Shown here: piece after piece, positions 46,617 through 58,845 of the stretch
Numbering within the stretch: position 1 is the stretch's first letter
How the letters are laid out: each line of letters opens with the position of its first letter
Assembly (NCBI GenBank): GCA_033964015.1
Contig: CM066920.1
Coordinates: 8,275,912 to 8,339,911, forward strand
Source: Scolanthus callimorphus
Taxonomy: Eukaryota; Cnidaria; Anthozoa; Actiniaria; Edwardsiidae
Length of the DNA: 64,000 bases
Reading direction: 5' to 3'
Position numbers and translations under genes: made by a program
Notes under the pieces: generated by a model
Seen by the model: the letters and a program-made list of their open reading frames with translations, nothing else
Database searches by the model: none
What the model was told of the DNA's origin: nothing

Positions 46617-46691
46617 CCAGAGAGGATTTCAGATGACTGTCGTGAGTAACTAGTAATCACTTTGTACTACATTCATGTGAAATCCGCCCTA
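46617..46691. mobile_element. MITE, GAGCGG family, internally deleted
   Basis: Only the two ends remain: agaggatttcagatgactgt and tcatgtgaaatccgccctat. Confidence 0.5.
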
Positions 46692-47610
46692 TAGCGTGAA
46701 AGATATACAAATCGTGACTACAAAAGGCAGCATTTATATATACTTTCCAGTTATTTAGAGCCCGGACTTGAGCCAGGCTTCTTATGTAAATATTGGTACT
46801 TTAAGGTCAGAGAAAGAGAGTATTTTTGTCGGTTAGTATTCTACTAAGTTTCTGCATTAGTTTCTTCAAAGAGCTCGGCAATTTCCTTAGAATTTGCACT
46901 ACCATTTCTTTACTTATTTTCTTTTCTTCTTGAAACATTTAATTCTTCTTTATCTAACTTCCTCTTCTACTTCATTTCTAAAATGGGCAATGGTAAAAAT
47001 CTCTTCCCACCCCTCACGGTGACCTTTGACATTTTGCACTCCACTTCTACTCCACGAGAAACTTGCCCCTCTTTTAAAATGCTGACCGTAAGGTAGCCGC
47101 CTTTGCAGGCAGCCCTGAAAGGTTAAGGGGTTTGGGCTTCCTGTGTTTCGGGTTCAATGGACGTAAAGGAGTGGTAACGAATCCATCTTCTCACCACCGC
47201 CGTTCAGAAAATTTGCTTGTTCGACACAGGAAGCCGGAAACAGTGCTCGCGTTTTCTCGTCTTTTTGTTGTTCTTCTTCTTGATATAGGGTAAGTATATA
47301 TATTTTTTCCGGAATTGCCTAATTTTAATGTAGAATTTTTGTAAAAAAAAGTATTTAGTGTCTTTCCAACTTGCCGAGTTTCTTGTGATTGCTTTAGAAT
47401 TGTGAAGTGAAGAGATGGGAATTATATTACATACTTATTTTACCGCTTAGTTCGTAGTACAAACAAAATAGAAAGAAACGGAAAAATATAATTGTGATAG
47501 TATACCAAATTAGCGTAATTAGAACAGGAATATTTGAATGTCGTCCATGTGTTCGTAATTTCTGTAGTTGCACTGTTGAACGTGTCATTTACGTACTTGG
47601 TCACGTGGAT

Positions 47611-47863
47611 TTAAAGAGCCAGTCGCCAGTCAGTCGCCATTTTGTCAGCCTAGCAACATACCGAGTCAGAGAAAGCATCCATTTCCATCGGCTGATTAAG
47701 GGAATGAAGTGCAATACTTTCGATTGAATTCGGTAAATCAAGTATAAAACTTTGTTTGTATATGGTTATTATGAGATTTCTACACGAAACTTTACACCGA
47801 ACGCTCAGATAGTTAGACTGAATGAAAAGAATAATAAAGGTGTGGCTGGCTTGGCCTCTTTAA
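47611..47863. mobile_element. TTAA MITE copy F
   Basis: TTAA (47611-47614) AGAGCCAGTCGCC through tttgtcagcctagcaacata to ggcctct TTAA (47860-47863). Similar in length and order to copy C. Confidence 0.65.
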
Positions 47864-49317
47864 ACGTGCGGCAACCGCCAGCGTGTCTCGTGCCGTTTAG
47901 TTTTTAGTGAAAATGTGTAAGTGTTTTGTTGGGAAAAAGAGCGGATTTTTACACGGATGCGGGCGAAAATTACACCATGGCAATCAAACTATACAAAGAA
48001 CAGTACAAGTAAATGCGGAATGAACGTCTTGCATGATAAGTTAAACAACTCACCTCAATAGGCAATGCGTGAAATGTTTGGCGAAAGCGTAAAACCGCTC
48101 TAAAAATCCCAACAAAATCCTACAACAATTTGTGGATGTACTTCTGAATGCGTGAAAATAACCACTTCTTGTAGACAGAGCGAAAATGGATTTCTTTCGA
48201 GCTTGCAGCCATTGTTAGGAACAGCTTGTTATGTCGTCGTATCACTACTAAGATTCTAGCTTAAATTGACGTTAAGATGGACGATGCCAACAAATTGAAA
48301 TATAGTTTATCTTTATTCTTTTGACCTGCTGATAAAAACACTTGCCTGGACAAATCAATTCGAATATGCGGACTATCTCAATCGAATTTCTTCGCGATTT
48401 CGTAAACAAGTCAGCCTAAAAGGTTTGCTTTCTCTCCAGTTTGATTTACCCAGCGAAATAACAAGCACATGACTGTCCAACTGCAAAGAGCCTATAGACC
48501 ACCATGGATGTTTCCCATAATAAGATGTCGCGCATGAAACCACTGGGGGACCCACTTATCCGCCAGTTTGCTGACAAGATAAATACTGAGTGAGAGAAAG
48601 AAGTGGCATTTCCGTCGATTGCTTTAGGGACGTTGATGCTTTAGGGACATTGAATTCTGTAACAAAAATATATCGGCCTTCGCACGGCCAAAAACTCGCT
48701 CGTCAAACTTCGCTCCGCTTTCTCCTGTTTCTCTGGGTTTCTTTCCCTGAAAGCAAACGCTTGTTATGCCGGCTAACATTTTACAAGTAACTCTGCTTGA
48801 CATATCAAAGTGGACACTAGCAAATGATTGGCTGGGGGAGGCTCTTTCAGAAAAGCAAACCCCATTTTCTCTCTGTCATGTGGGGAAACTTTAGGTGTAA
48901 TGTTGTGAGTTATATGTGGAACATCATTATATTAATATGTGAACAGGTGCAAAAAGAATCTGTAGAAGAATATAGCATTAATTTATTAAATTGTTGGAAT
49001 GTACTGAAGGTTAAAGCATGGTGTATCGTCACAGTAAATAAAGCTATTGTGATGTAGACGGCTCTTGGATTTTTCTTAAAGTGTGTATGGCTCTTCTGTC
49101 TCAGGCGCTAGATTGTATGATATTATAGTTACTCAAGTGGCAATCAGAAATTCCGCGCATTTATTGGTCGAGAATTTTGTTTTCTTTTGCTGTACGTCCT
49201 CTAGTCACCTACCGGTGACGCTGTACATTGAAAGTATTGGAGCGCACTCGAAAAAGCATTTGGGTTGCCCAGGGAATTTTGTAAAAAGCAAAATCATACT
49301 ATAAATGACTTTTGCCA

Positions 49318-49569
49318 TAGAGCGGTTTTCACATGACTGTCGTGAAAACAATTGCAATTGAGCAATCACTAGCCAATCAGAATCGAGAGAATCACGACTT
49401 GCTCCTAAATGGCTTTTTTCTCGGCCAATCACAAGCCGAAGCAATTACTAAGTAATTACACAATTGTATTTACTACAGAATTTGATTGGCTGAGAAAAAT
49501 GAGTAGCCAATGAGAACACAAAGCAATCGCAATTACATAAGTCTTGGCAGTCATGTGAAATCCGCTCTA
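49318..49569. mobile_element. MITE, GAGCGG family, full copy
   Basis: TAGAGCGGTTTTCACATGACTG-type left end and inverted right end (cagtcatgtgaaatccgctc, then ta), 252 bp. Internal order is the same as 36878-37131 but the family can be read in either direction. Confidence 0.7.
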
Positions 49570-51954
49570 TCATCCATATTATTTTATTCATAGTATTTTT
49601 AGTACAAAGTAGTATAGTGCGCACCAGCGGAGTTTGAACTCTGGCTTTGTCTCTCTTTTTTACTGTGCGACTACGTCAACCGGGCCATTTTTTAAAGAAG
49701 TTAGCCAATCGGAAAGCGAGTACAGAACAAAGGATCTTGACTTTCCTGAGATCTCAGACATCGAAAATTCGCTTTTCTCTGAAAATTTCAGTTAATGCAA
49801 TCCTACAATGCCGACGAGGGTGGTCGGAGGGAGACGTAGACAAGAAAACGGCGATCAGGCACCCGTAAACCTCAGAAACATTTATAGACGAATTTATACT
49901 TCGCTTGGCGAGACATGTGGTCCGGAAATTGAGGATATACGTCCCTAAGACGACTTCCTCGCCCGCGTCCTTGTCGCCAGCGTTGGACCACCGCGCCCCA
50001 TGGGAACGCCCGTGATACAATAAGGCAATGACATCAATAACTGCGGCTATTGAAGTAATATATCAAACACGAGACAGCGTGATTCATCAGTATTTCCAGA
50101 GGTATACCCCCCCCCCCCCCCCGTGGCTACGCCCCTGGGTTGAAACAGCGAGGCAGTAAAATGTTTATTATGAATTGTATCGAACGTCCACGCCCCTCTA
50201 CCCACGCAAAATGGAAAAGCGTAATTTACGATAGGTTTCCTTTCGCCACTCAGAAATTCACGTCCAGTATTTTCTTGCGGCATCGGTGGCAGTGTAGATG
50301 AAGTCGCATTTGTTTTTTAATTCGCTAAAGGAGAGTATAGTGCTGGCTACGTTTGTAAATAATTTTTTGGAATGGAACGTATCCAAAAGCTGAATTCGGT
50401 TATGTAACGTATTTAGTAGTTGTGATTTTGATTCCTAAACCACGAGGTGTTATTTTAGGAGCAATCCAAAACTAATCGGAAGAAAAAGAGATTTGTGACC
50501 AAAATGCGGAAGCATTGTGCGTTACCAGATGTTCTTTGTTTAGATTTCCCCGCATTCCTTTAATCAAATGAACTGTTACTAAATCTAACCCAAAATTGTC
50601 GCACTCCGCCGGAAAAATGTGCGCATTATATTATCCACAATGAGAACGCTTCAAAAACTAAGCGAGAGTGAGAAACGTTCATAATACGGCAGCCTTTCTC
50701 ATTTACTTTTCCATTTCTAGTAGATAATTTGTCGTCCAAACATGAGTGTCAGGAGAATTTCTCTTGGTGAACCCCTCTAGAAGAGCATCGAAAAACGTTC
50801 AATGCTTGAATTTAGGTTCGTTGTTAAATAGACTAGCCCCAACCGTCAGTCGATGTGCTCAGAGCTTTGTGCAAAACGAATAAATTTTGGAGCAAAGTTC
50901 CTAAACATCCAATATTCCCTTCCCAAGTGCCGGCTGCTCCCCTGATATGGGACCACTCCTTTTGAGAACCCTAGACACCAACGCCGCGCCGTCGATCACG
51001 CACAACCTGCGCTCTGGTGACGTTACAAAAACTCGATATTTTTACTACGTGTGCAATCTACGGACGTGAGAGGAGAGTGAGCGGGAAGGGCGACTACACC
51101 CAGTCACTTCTCTCTGCACTAAGGTCATGTTTTACACGTTGTGCGATACGCAACTTATCATTAGCGATAGCTAAACAAGTATTTTGCGTGTTATCCTTAG
51201 CATGAAACAGCAGGGAAATCCTGAGAATTAAACTTGATGGTATTTTTAGCGTGCTATATTTTGCGTCAGATTTATCAAGGCCTATTTCCTTACGCGTGTC
51301 AAAGTGCATTGTTCATCACGCTAGCTTTAAATCGTTTCAGCTCTTTATGTTTCATAGTCGCGCTAATATCAGTTCTCGTCGTTTCGACTGTATGTAATGA
51401 ATGCTAATCAATCGTATTGCTTCCTTGTGAACTCTGTGAACATTATTCACATTCCACTGAGTCTGAAAATGCACCTTAAAGGTTTTCTCGCGGTTTTCTC
51501 GTTGTCTTGAAAACGCCTAACTGCTAAATGGATTTTGGAAAAATCCTACGAATTGTGGTCAAGTTTTCATTTCCTGCTACGACGCTTTGTTACCGGAAAG
51601 ATTTTTAACCCACGTTTCCCTCACCTGGCTCAATGTTTCCATATCATTCTTTTCGAACAAACATTTCTATCTTGAGCGAGATCGATACGAGATAAAGTTG
51701 GCTACGGAGTCGTCGTCCTGAATCGTAGGAAGTCTGGGGGCAGTGTTGATAAAGTAACGTCTCGGTGTATCTTGACCTTTTGTGATAACAATACGAAGGG
51801 CGGATAAGGTTTCCTATAATGCTGGGCATAGGCCAGAACAATTAGTAATTTACTTTTAAAAGAGGTGATCTACGCAATTTGTAACATATCTGGTTTAGCG
51901 ACTAAAGTGTTAATACAAGTCTTCAAGTTCACAACTCAGCACTTGAAACACGCT

Positions 51955-54900
51955 ATGGCAAGACAACTTTTCTCTTTCGCAGTACTGTTTTTGGCTCTTT
52001 GGGGTAAGTTTATATTTAACAGTCATGTATGTCATCTTCTTCACTTTTTCTTCACTTCCAAGGAGTCTTTTTGTGATTATTCCAAGGGGTCCTTTTGTGA
52101 TTACTGAATGTACCATTTATGACTACAATTTCAGGCGTTTGAAAATTAAATTTCTGTTGTTGTTTTCGTCAGATAACACCCGAAAAACTGTCTTCCATAA
52201 CGAATCTGACTAGTTCATACCTCACATAGCCTTAGAGATAACTGAAGTAACGTCGTCATAAATGGAGCATAATAAAAGCCTTTTTATAGGTTTACTAGTA
52301 ATAGTCATTTGCCACGAATACGTTCTTACCTATAATATTTTTCCAAATTTTAACAAACTCAAGTGTCTCGTCCGTGATGGCATCCTAAACCTGCAAACGT
52401 TTTTAAAAATAAAATTCTTAATGAAGGACCCGTTCTACTCGACAAAGATTTTATCGATAGCCGGATTGTCGCAAAACAGAAAAGGGAAAAGACATGCAAA
52501 TGTATATTTTTATTATGATAACCGGTACGTATTTTGTTTTTAACTTCATGTCATTTCACACAAATCCATTGATTCGCACTGTCCATTTTTAAAACGTCGC
52601 TTTTTGGTTTGGGATTAATTGTTTTTGTTCCGACAGTCAAAACCTACTAATCAAAATAGTGGATAGTGCAGTCGCCTGGCTTTCTGACGGAACAAGGACC
52701 TGATTGGCTTAGATGGCTTGACTGACGGAACAGAAAAAGTATAAAACTAAACCTTTATTTAAAAATTCCAGCGCAAAATTTTAAGTGTGAGGGGTGCCGG
52801 GTGGGCAATATTTTAGAGGTCTCTCTTCGGGAACTTGAATAATCGGATGCCGATTGAATAATCGCTCAAATCTACTAGATAGTTACACACATTATTCCCA
52901 TGGCGAGCAGTCCAAGGTTAATCCTGGATGAAACAATTTAAAGATTTGGCTTCTTTGCCAACGCTGTTTTGAAATGGTGCGCAATGATTCGTCAATGGCC
53001 TTGACATAACAAATATTTTGCATGTAACAGATAACTTATCGGTGATCCTACGTGAGCTTGTGCATTATCATCTTTTGATAGATCTCTTATGCTTTCAATC
53101 TCCCGTCCTAATTGAGAAAACTCATCTCTTCAATTTTAGAACTTGTTGCACTACATGTTTTGCAAGGAATTTCCGTTTTGCAACGTACCATCTTGGACAT
53201 ATTAAATGGAACTTTTGTCCGGCTCACCTTCCCCGCCTATAAATGAATATGTTTAAAAAATGGCGGAATTTTCACTTGCGCGCTACCATTATCATTGATT
53301 AGGGGGAAGGAGAGGGTTTCTTTTCCACTTTATTTTGTACAAGATTGTACGCCGCACTACATAATTATATTTGAGCTTTGAAAAATTTGTGTTAGTTCCT
53401 CTTGTGAAGCCATTACTTCGCGATAGAAGGTGATTCGGGAAATAATCACATATTTTGCACAATTATTCCATTCATTTCGACGTCCCGCTTCGAACGTTCC
53501 ATTCAATAATGGCGTTTCATCGCGAATATTCCATTCAATAGGGCGTTCCGTCATTAACGGAGGCAAGACTCCTCACAACCGGATGCAGAGAAAACACTTT
53601 TAAAACATTTTCTGCGCATGTGCGCCGTTTTAGCCAATCACCGAAGGCCTTCAAAATGGCTGTAACCATAGCCTCCCCGCGTGAAGAGGTGACGATAAGC
53701 CGGGAGCTCTAGGTACGAGAATGTAACTGACGTGTTATCATTATTTTGCCGACGTTTCTGATTGGGTAGTTCATCTTTCCACAGCCTCCAGCAGCGAAGC
53801 CGGTCGCGTCCGTAGCCATTTTCCAGCGGAAGCACGGTGTCAGCCTGGGGATTCAAACTGCGCACGCGCGTTCGTTGGGTGTAATGCGTACGAGGGTCAG
53901 TGTCGATGTGAGCGCGCGTTCTGTTGCTCCAACCCTTTCAAGTACAATGACCTCAGAAGCTGTCTGCACGACAACAAACCTGGTAAGTGGATTCACGATA
54001 TGATACGATACGATACGACACGATAAGATACGACACGATTAGATACGACACGACATGACACAGCACGACACGACACTGTACGATATGATATCACAACGCT
54101 CGATTCACAGGTCTTTCAATCTTAATAAAGATAACGCCTGCATTCTTTCAGAGCTGATGGAGAATCGGTCCCAGCTATAACGTGAGCGCTAAGTCTGGGC
54201 GCTTGGCTCCCTTTCTTCAAGTCCTTGTAAAAAAAGTTTATGTTTTGTGTCAGCTTTCTTTGTTCTTACTACTTCTGTATTTTCCTATAGTTGATCCCTG
54301 CAGCACCAATCCTTGTAAAAACCACGGCTACTGTTTAGAGATGGGGGATAACAGCTACAGGTGTATGTGCCATCACACTGGCTACTACGGACGCAAGTGC
54401 GAGGAAAGTAAGTAAAACAAGAGAAACATTTGAGTGCTTCCAACTGATAGGCTGCTTACAGGCGGGTGAGGGTAGATCCTTCATATATGGTAGACTATAG
54501 TGCCCTCCGTGTCAATATCTCCCATGTCTTATAGAACGAGGATATAAGAAGGTCACTATAGTGTACCATATATGAAGGATCTAGGTGGTTGACCGCTATT
54601 CCGCTCTCTTTTGATTTTGGGGCGCGCGCGTGCGGCGATCGCTTTAGCTCCCGGTTTTTCTCATTCTCGTGACCAGAGCTTCCGGGCTCCTCCTCGTGGA
54701 GAGGCACTAGTCGCAACCGCTGACGCGCGCGATTTGATACAGAGCCGTTGAGAGAAATATCTTACTGCGCATGCTCCAGCGTACAAAACCAGCCAATCAG
54801 CAAAGGCCCTGGAATGGCTGTCACCAGACTCCCCTGTGAGGTACCGAACCGGGGAGCTCTGGGTACGAGAATGGGGTTTCCTAGCCTCTTTTCATCTTAT

Positions 54901-55253
54901 TCCTCAAAAACGAATGGGCTCTGTTTTAGTCACATTCAACTAGTACGTCAATTTCTAGGGAAAAACTAGTTTACAACTAGTTAAATGTGTGCGAGGAAAG
55001 GGTGGGGAGGCCTGCTTCAGAGTCTACAAATAATGTGGTCGAGTAATCCAGCGCGCTGTCTGGGAGCTCTTCCTCCGCTAGCTGGATCTCTTGAGTTTTG
55101 CTGCCATAGTTTGGAATGAAACCCAATAATTGATTAATACGTCTTTCCACAGGATGTCCGACTGGTGATGAAGTTATGGGAGTCTTTAAGAAAATCTGGG
55201 AAACTAATGACAGGAAAAAGATGCGTCAGCTGCTGCCTTGTCTTACATTCTAA
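51955..55253 (+). CDS. Secreted cysteine-rich protein with one EGF module
   Basis: Exons 51955-52003, 53785-53982, 54291-54407 and 55153-55253 join in phase (each junction phase 1) to code 154 residues. Residues 1 to about 16 are a signal peptide (MARQLFSFAVLFLALW), then ASSSEAGRV. A module of nine cysteines including CRC and CC pairs follows (about 35-77, CQPGDSNC to FCCSNPFKYND). The next exon is one EGF-like module (about 84-119; PCSTNPCKNHGYC, YRCMCHHTGYYGRKC). The tail is short (CPTGDEVMGVFKKIWETNDR, ending LLPCLTF). The phase-1 module exon is typical of shuffled EGF domains. Extracellular location is expected; ligand and role are unknown. I do not recognise the first cysteine module. 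Confidence 0.75.
52262..52543 (+). other. Unassigned 93-codon frame with signal-like start
   Basis: Starts MEHNKSLFIGLLVIVICHEY, a plausible signal peptide, and has a basic KGKR site near residue 75 followed by an aromatic-rich tail. It lies inside the first intron of the EGF-module gene on the same strand, without a clear promoter, family match or splice context. It may be chance. Confidence 0.2.
53579..53722. mobile_element. MITE, AGAGCTCCCCGG family, left-truncated copy
   Basis: cattttctgcgcatgtgcgc to gccgggagctctaggtacga, as at 39.5 kb. It ends about 60 bases before exon 2 of the EGF-module gene. Confidence 0.5.
53996..54092. repeat. Degenerate CGATA/CGACA pentamer tandem repeat
   Basis: About 19 units of gatac/gacac type run from just after the exon 2 donor (53983) of the EGF-module gene. 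A short array, mostly unit-perfect at the left. Confidence 0.75.
54473..54583. mobile_element. Palindromic element, 111 bp
   Basis: tagatccttcatatatggta at the left and its exact complement at the right, with further pairing inside (ctatagtg / cactatag). In intron 3 of the EGF-module gene. Confidence 0.7.
54659..54873. mobile_element. MITE, AGAGCTCCCCGG family, complete copy
   Basis: Left ttctcattctcgtgaccaga and inverted right cggggagctctgggtacgag define a roughly 215-bp unit with the shared core gatttgatacagagccg and aaccagccaatcagcaaagg. It serves as the reference copy. Confidence 0.65.
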
Positions 55254-55859
55254 TATCTATATGAGTCTCTCAGCCAAGTTCTTCGGGCTTTCTGTCCTCG
55301 GAGATTAACCGTGAGGAAGCGAAAGGGCTGGACCGAGCTTCCTACCTCCTACCCACCACAGGGAGCCCGCTTAGAATTCCAGGAACTAGGCCGTTAGCCT
55401 CTTAGTGTATTTATAACACCCTTGCATCTAACAACTCATACACCATTATATTTGTATTATTTCAGATGTATAATTTATTAAATGTATTTATCCGGTCCTT
55501 GACATGTATATCCTGAGCACAGGCCATTTGTGCATATATCTTATATATCACTAATTCCTCAATATTCGACTTTGTTCAGGAGTCCATTACTTAGAGTGAC
55601 GATGTTTCGTATGAGGGCTGTCCACCAACATTGTAGATAAATGTCCGATTTCTAGCATCAAACGGTTTTAGCGGAGCTCCTTGCGGCGGCCGAAGGCCGC
55701 CGCAAAGCGGAGCACCATACCTAAGAAAACAGCGTCAAAAACTGAAAATAATGTATTGGGTACCCTGTGTGAATTTATTGAGTAACCTGGAAATTGCTAG
55801 GGGTCGATCCGATTTTTGGACGTCTCAGCAAGCCCCGATGTGTACGAGTTCGTGAAGCC

Positions 55860-55889
55860 TGACGTCACAATAGCCCTATTGTGACGTCA
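55860..55889. promoter_or_regulatory. Perfect 30-base palindrome with two CRE octamers
   Basis: TGACGTCA at 55860-55867 and again at 55882-55889, joined by CAATAGccCTATTG, so the whole is palindromic. TGACGTCA is the CREB/ATF consensus. It lies 600 bases after the EGF-module gene; whether it is used is unknown. Confidence 0.45.
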
Positions 55890-55893
55890 AGCA

Positions 55894-55975
55894 TGCTCAA
55901 CTAACTGGGGGAGGGGCGCGTTGTCAGGAGGGATTAGGGAGTGCTCAACTAACGGGGGAGGGGCGCGTTGTCAGG
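55894..55975 (+). repeat. Direct duplication of a 35-base unit
   Basis: tgctcaactaactgggggag followed by gggcgcgttgtcagg at 55894-55928 recurs at 55942-55975 with one base missing. Confidence 0.7.
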
Positions 55976-56572
55976 GGGATGCTGATGCTCACGTGAAAGG
56001 TAAAATCGCAGGCACAAATACCAGCATGTTTTGGCAACATCCAAAAAAGACTATAGGGCTGCTAGCGGCTGAAAAAACGACCTACAATAATTACTCAAAG
56101 GAGAAATGCCCGAAAAGAAGGCCATGGAATCCAAACATTTGGTAGAGTTGGGAATAATAATCAAGTTGGAGTATTTTCTTTGCCGGCTTGCTCCTGAAAT
56201 TCTTCCAGTCGGAGTTTCAAGGCCGAGAAATGACAGCTAACTGCAGAACCGTGCTATCACGCATTACGCCTTAAATAATAAAAATACGCGAAGAGGAAGC
56301 CATAGAATACAAACATTGGGTCGAGGGATGAGGAAGGGATCGAGGAATGATAATTTGGTTAAAATTATCTCTAGTAGAAGAGCAGAAAGCAAAAAGAAAT
56401 GGAAGCACCAGAGACTCTCAGAGAGACGTACCTAGACGGAAATTGCGCCCGGGGAGAAGGGTGAAGAAGCGGGGCAAAGCATGAGATCAGAGCAGAAAGT
56501 AAACCACCAAAGAGAGGCATCCTGTTTTTTTCCATCATATCTTTTTGAGACTACTCGATAGTCGAGGATTAA

Positions 56573-56735
56573 TAATGGTTATTGAACTGAGTGGAGTGCA
56601 ATTTGGTCTGAAATCATACGCGTGATTTCAAAATCAAACGAGCGCGCGTAGCGCGAGTTTGATTTGAAATCACAAGTATGATTTCAAACCAAAATTGCAG
56701 GACACAAAGTTCAATTACCACTTTATTATATCCAT
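56573..56735. repeat. Inverted-repeat hairpin region
   Basis: Arms centred near 56650 (tgatttcaaaatcaaacgag against cgagtttgatttgaaatcac) extend outward to ggttattgaact / agttcaattacc with gaps. Confidence 0.55.
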
Positions 56736-58312
56736 TTTGAAATCACATTCTAGGCCCAGAGGATTCTATCAATTTATTTTCTTGAAACCGGAAATGCCTC
56801 ACAAAAACATTGTATGCAAAACGAACTCATTAAGTAAGTTACTTTTATATGCAGAAATTGTCATGTGACAAACAAAACGATTTCGAAAACTCATACCTGC
56901 AAAGTTCATTCAGAGTTGAGATCACTTATGTTTAAAATTACACCATACACAATTCAACAAAGTAATTTTCATTGTCTGACAAAAGGAAGGAATGCTCGTC
57001 GCTTTTATTGCGGCCTTGGAGATGGAGTGGAGTTGGAGACGTAGAAATATTGAAGTTTTGCGATGGAACTGTGACTTTGCTGGGCGAATGACTTGCGATG
57101 GCATAAAATCAAAACTTGGCTGCAAATTATGCTTGGAAGCCATGAGCTGTATTGCTAAATTTCATCACTAGCTGCATCTGGCTGTGGATGGTAGTGTTTT
57201 CATGTTTGAAGAGAGTGGAGTTTGATAGATGAGCGGAGGTGATTTTCAAGATGGCGGCATCGTTTCACTATCAGCTGTGAATTTGCGAAACACTTTCATC
57301 CAGCTTTGTGTTAACCGGGAAGTGTTCTTATTGATCACTTTAGACTTCAGCTCTTCTACCACATTGTCTACCGGAAAGCATGTAAAATCATCATCTTTTG
57401 ATTTTGTGGAATTTGATTGTTTTTCGGTGGACTCGGATTCCTGGACTCGGGACCGGAATTTTGCACCAGACGTGCTGGATTATTCGCTTGAGAATCCTCC
57501 ATATTGTCGTGAAACTGATATCATACTCTGGAAAAACGACAGATAAAAAGGTACTGTAAATATTTAAAGTTTTATCCATAGTTTTGTCTTTGTTTCTTGT
57601 TTTTCTTTTCAAGCAGAAGAAGAAAGGGGGGAATTTCCCCAAAAAATTGCAGGAAGATGGTTTTGGACTCAAAAGGATGCGATTTGGGAATAAATCGCAC
57701 TGTTATAAGCCAATCAGATTGCAGGGATTGACAGTGATTTCAAAATGGATATAATAAACATGGAAACGGTTTCGTTTGTTCCCCTATTTTCGGCTCTCCT
57801 CGACAGCTGATGGACTAAATGTCAGGAATATAGCTGGATTCACAGGAACTGAAAAGGTTTGTCACGAGTTACAGTACAACAACAGTGGTGCCCAAATCGA
57901 GCGCGGGAGTTTTCGTGTTTTGCCGTGTTTTGTGGGTTCTTCAGCTCCCTAAAGACATGGAATAGCTTTGAAAGTCATGGATATAATGGGTGCGGTGTGG
58001 ATTGGAAACTCACTGTTCGCTGGAGTTGGACAAACATTCAGTATGAAGTGGATTAAACTGCAAGCTCTTTGGTAAGAATGTTTTTTTATTTTTTTGAGAA
58101 ATATTTTCTCTGACTAGACGATCTCTTCAGGGAATTTGATTCCTCAGTCGTACGATTTAGAAAAGATGATTATAGACTTTGAACTGTGTTTTGGCCATTC
58201 ATTGATTTATAGAATTGATTACTTTATTCTATCTATTGATAGCTATCTATTATAAGATATTTCTTTAAAACTTTCGACCTGTGTTTCAATTTGTTATGGA
58301 TTCTTCGTGAGT

Positions 58313-58845
58313 AATGCACTAACTAGTCAATTGAAACCCCACCCCTAGGGACCCTGGGAAGGGTGGGGTTATCGTGGGGGTTTAAAGCATTTTAAAACAA
58401 GAGTCTGTTCCGAGGGGGTGGTGGATTTGACTGGTTTTGATTCTGGAACCTGCCCCCACTCCCCGGGGAATGTTTATTTGCTTTCAAATAAATTATTTCG
58501 GTCAATCTTTCACTTTCATTTTGGCCATAAAAATCTACATGTTCTACGATGCAATTCATTGGAATCATTCGATTTTAATGCATTTTTCTGTACTTGCATC
58601 CCTTGTTTCATATAGGACACCACACTAGCTGAGGCCCACTCCCCTTTGACGATCATAGAAAGGTGTGTTCTTTCTTTGATGCTTGCAAGTAAAAGGTGAT
58701 TTTTGAGGCCCCAAGGATAGGGGCATTTCACAGGAATTTCCTCCCGATGGAGTGGGGACTTAAACGGCTTTTGTTCAGGGGTAAACTCAAATCCCCAACC
58801 CCTCCCTGGGTCTCTAGGGGTGGGGGCTTCAATTAACTAGTGCAT
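58313..58845. mobile_element. Inverted-repeat element, about 533 bp
   Basis: The left end (atgcactaactagtcaattg then aaaccccacccctag) and the inverted right end (ctaggggtgggggcttcaat then taactagtgcat) give arms of about 40 bases. No meaningful coding frame inside. Confidence 0.65.

Larger units (their letters stand above)
45969..51954. other. Intergenic: JIP to EGF-module gene
   Basis: About 6 kb without a supported gene. It holds MITEs at 46047-46200, 46617-46691, 47611-47863 and 49318-49569 and a C-run near 50106-50122 inside a CAGGGGCGTAGCC-type end. The 3' UTR of JIP and the promoter of the EGF-module gene must lie at its two ends. Confidence 0.5.

Noticed and set aside
57229..57546. 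105-codon plus-strand frame as a gene
   Set aside because: No domain, no signal, competing frame on the other strand, and it lies between inverted repeats typical of transposon remnants.
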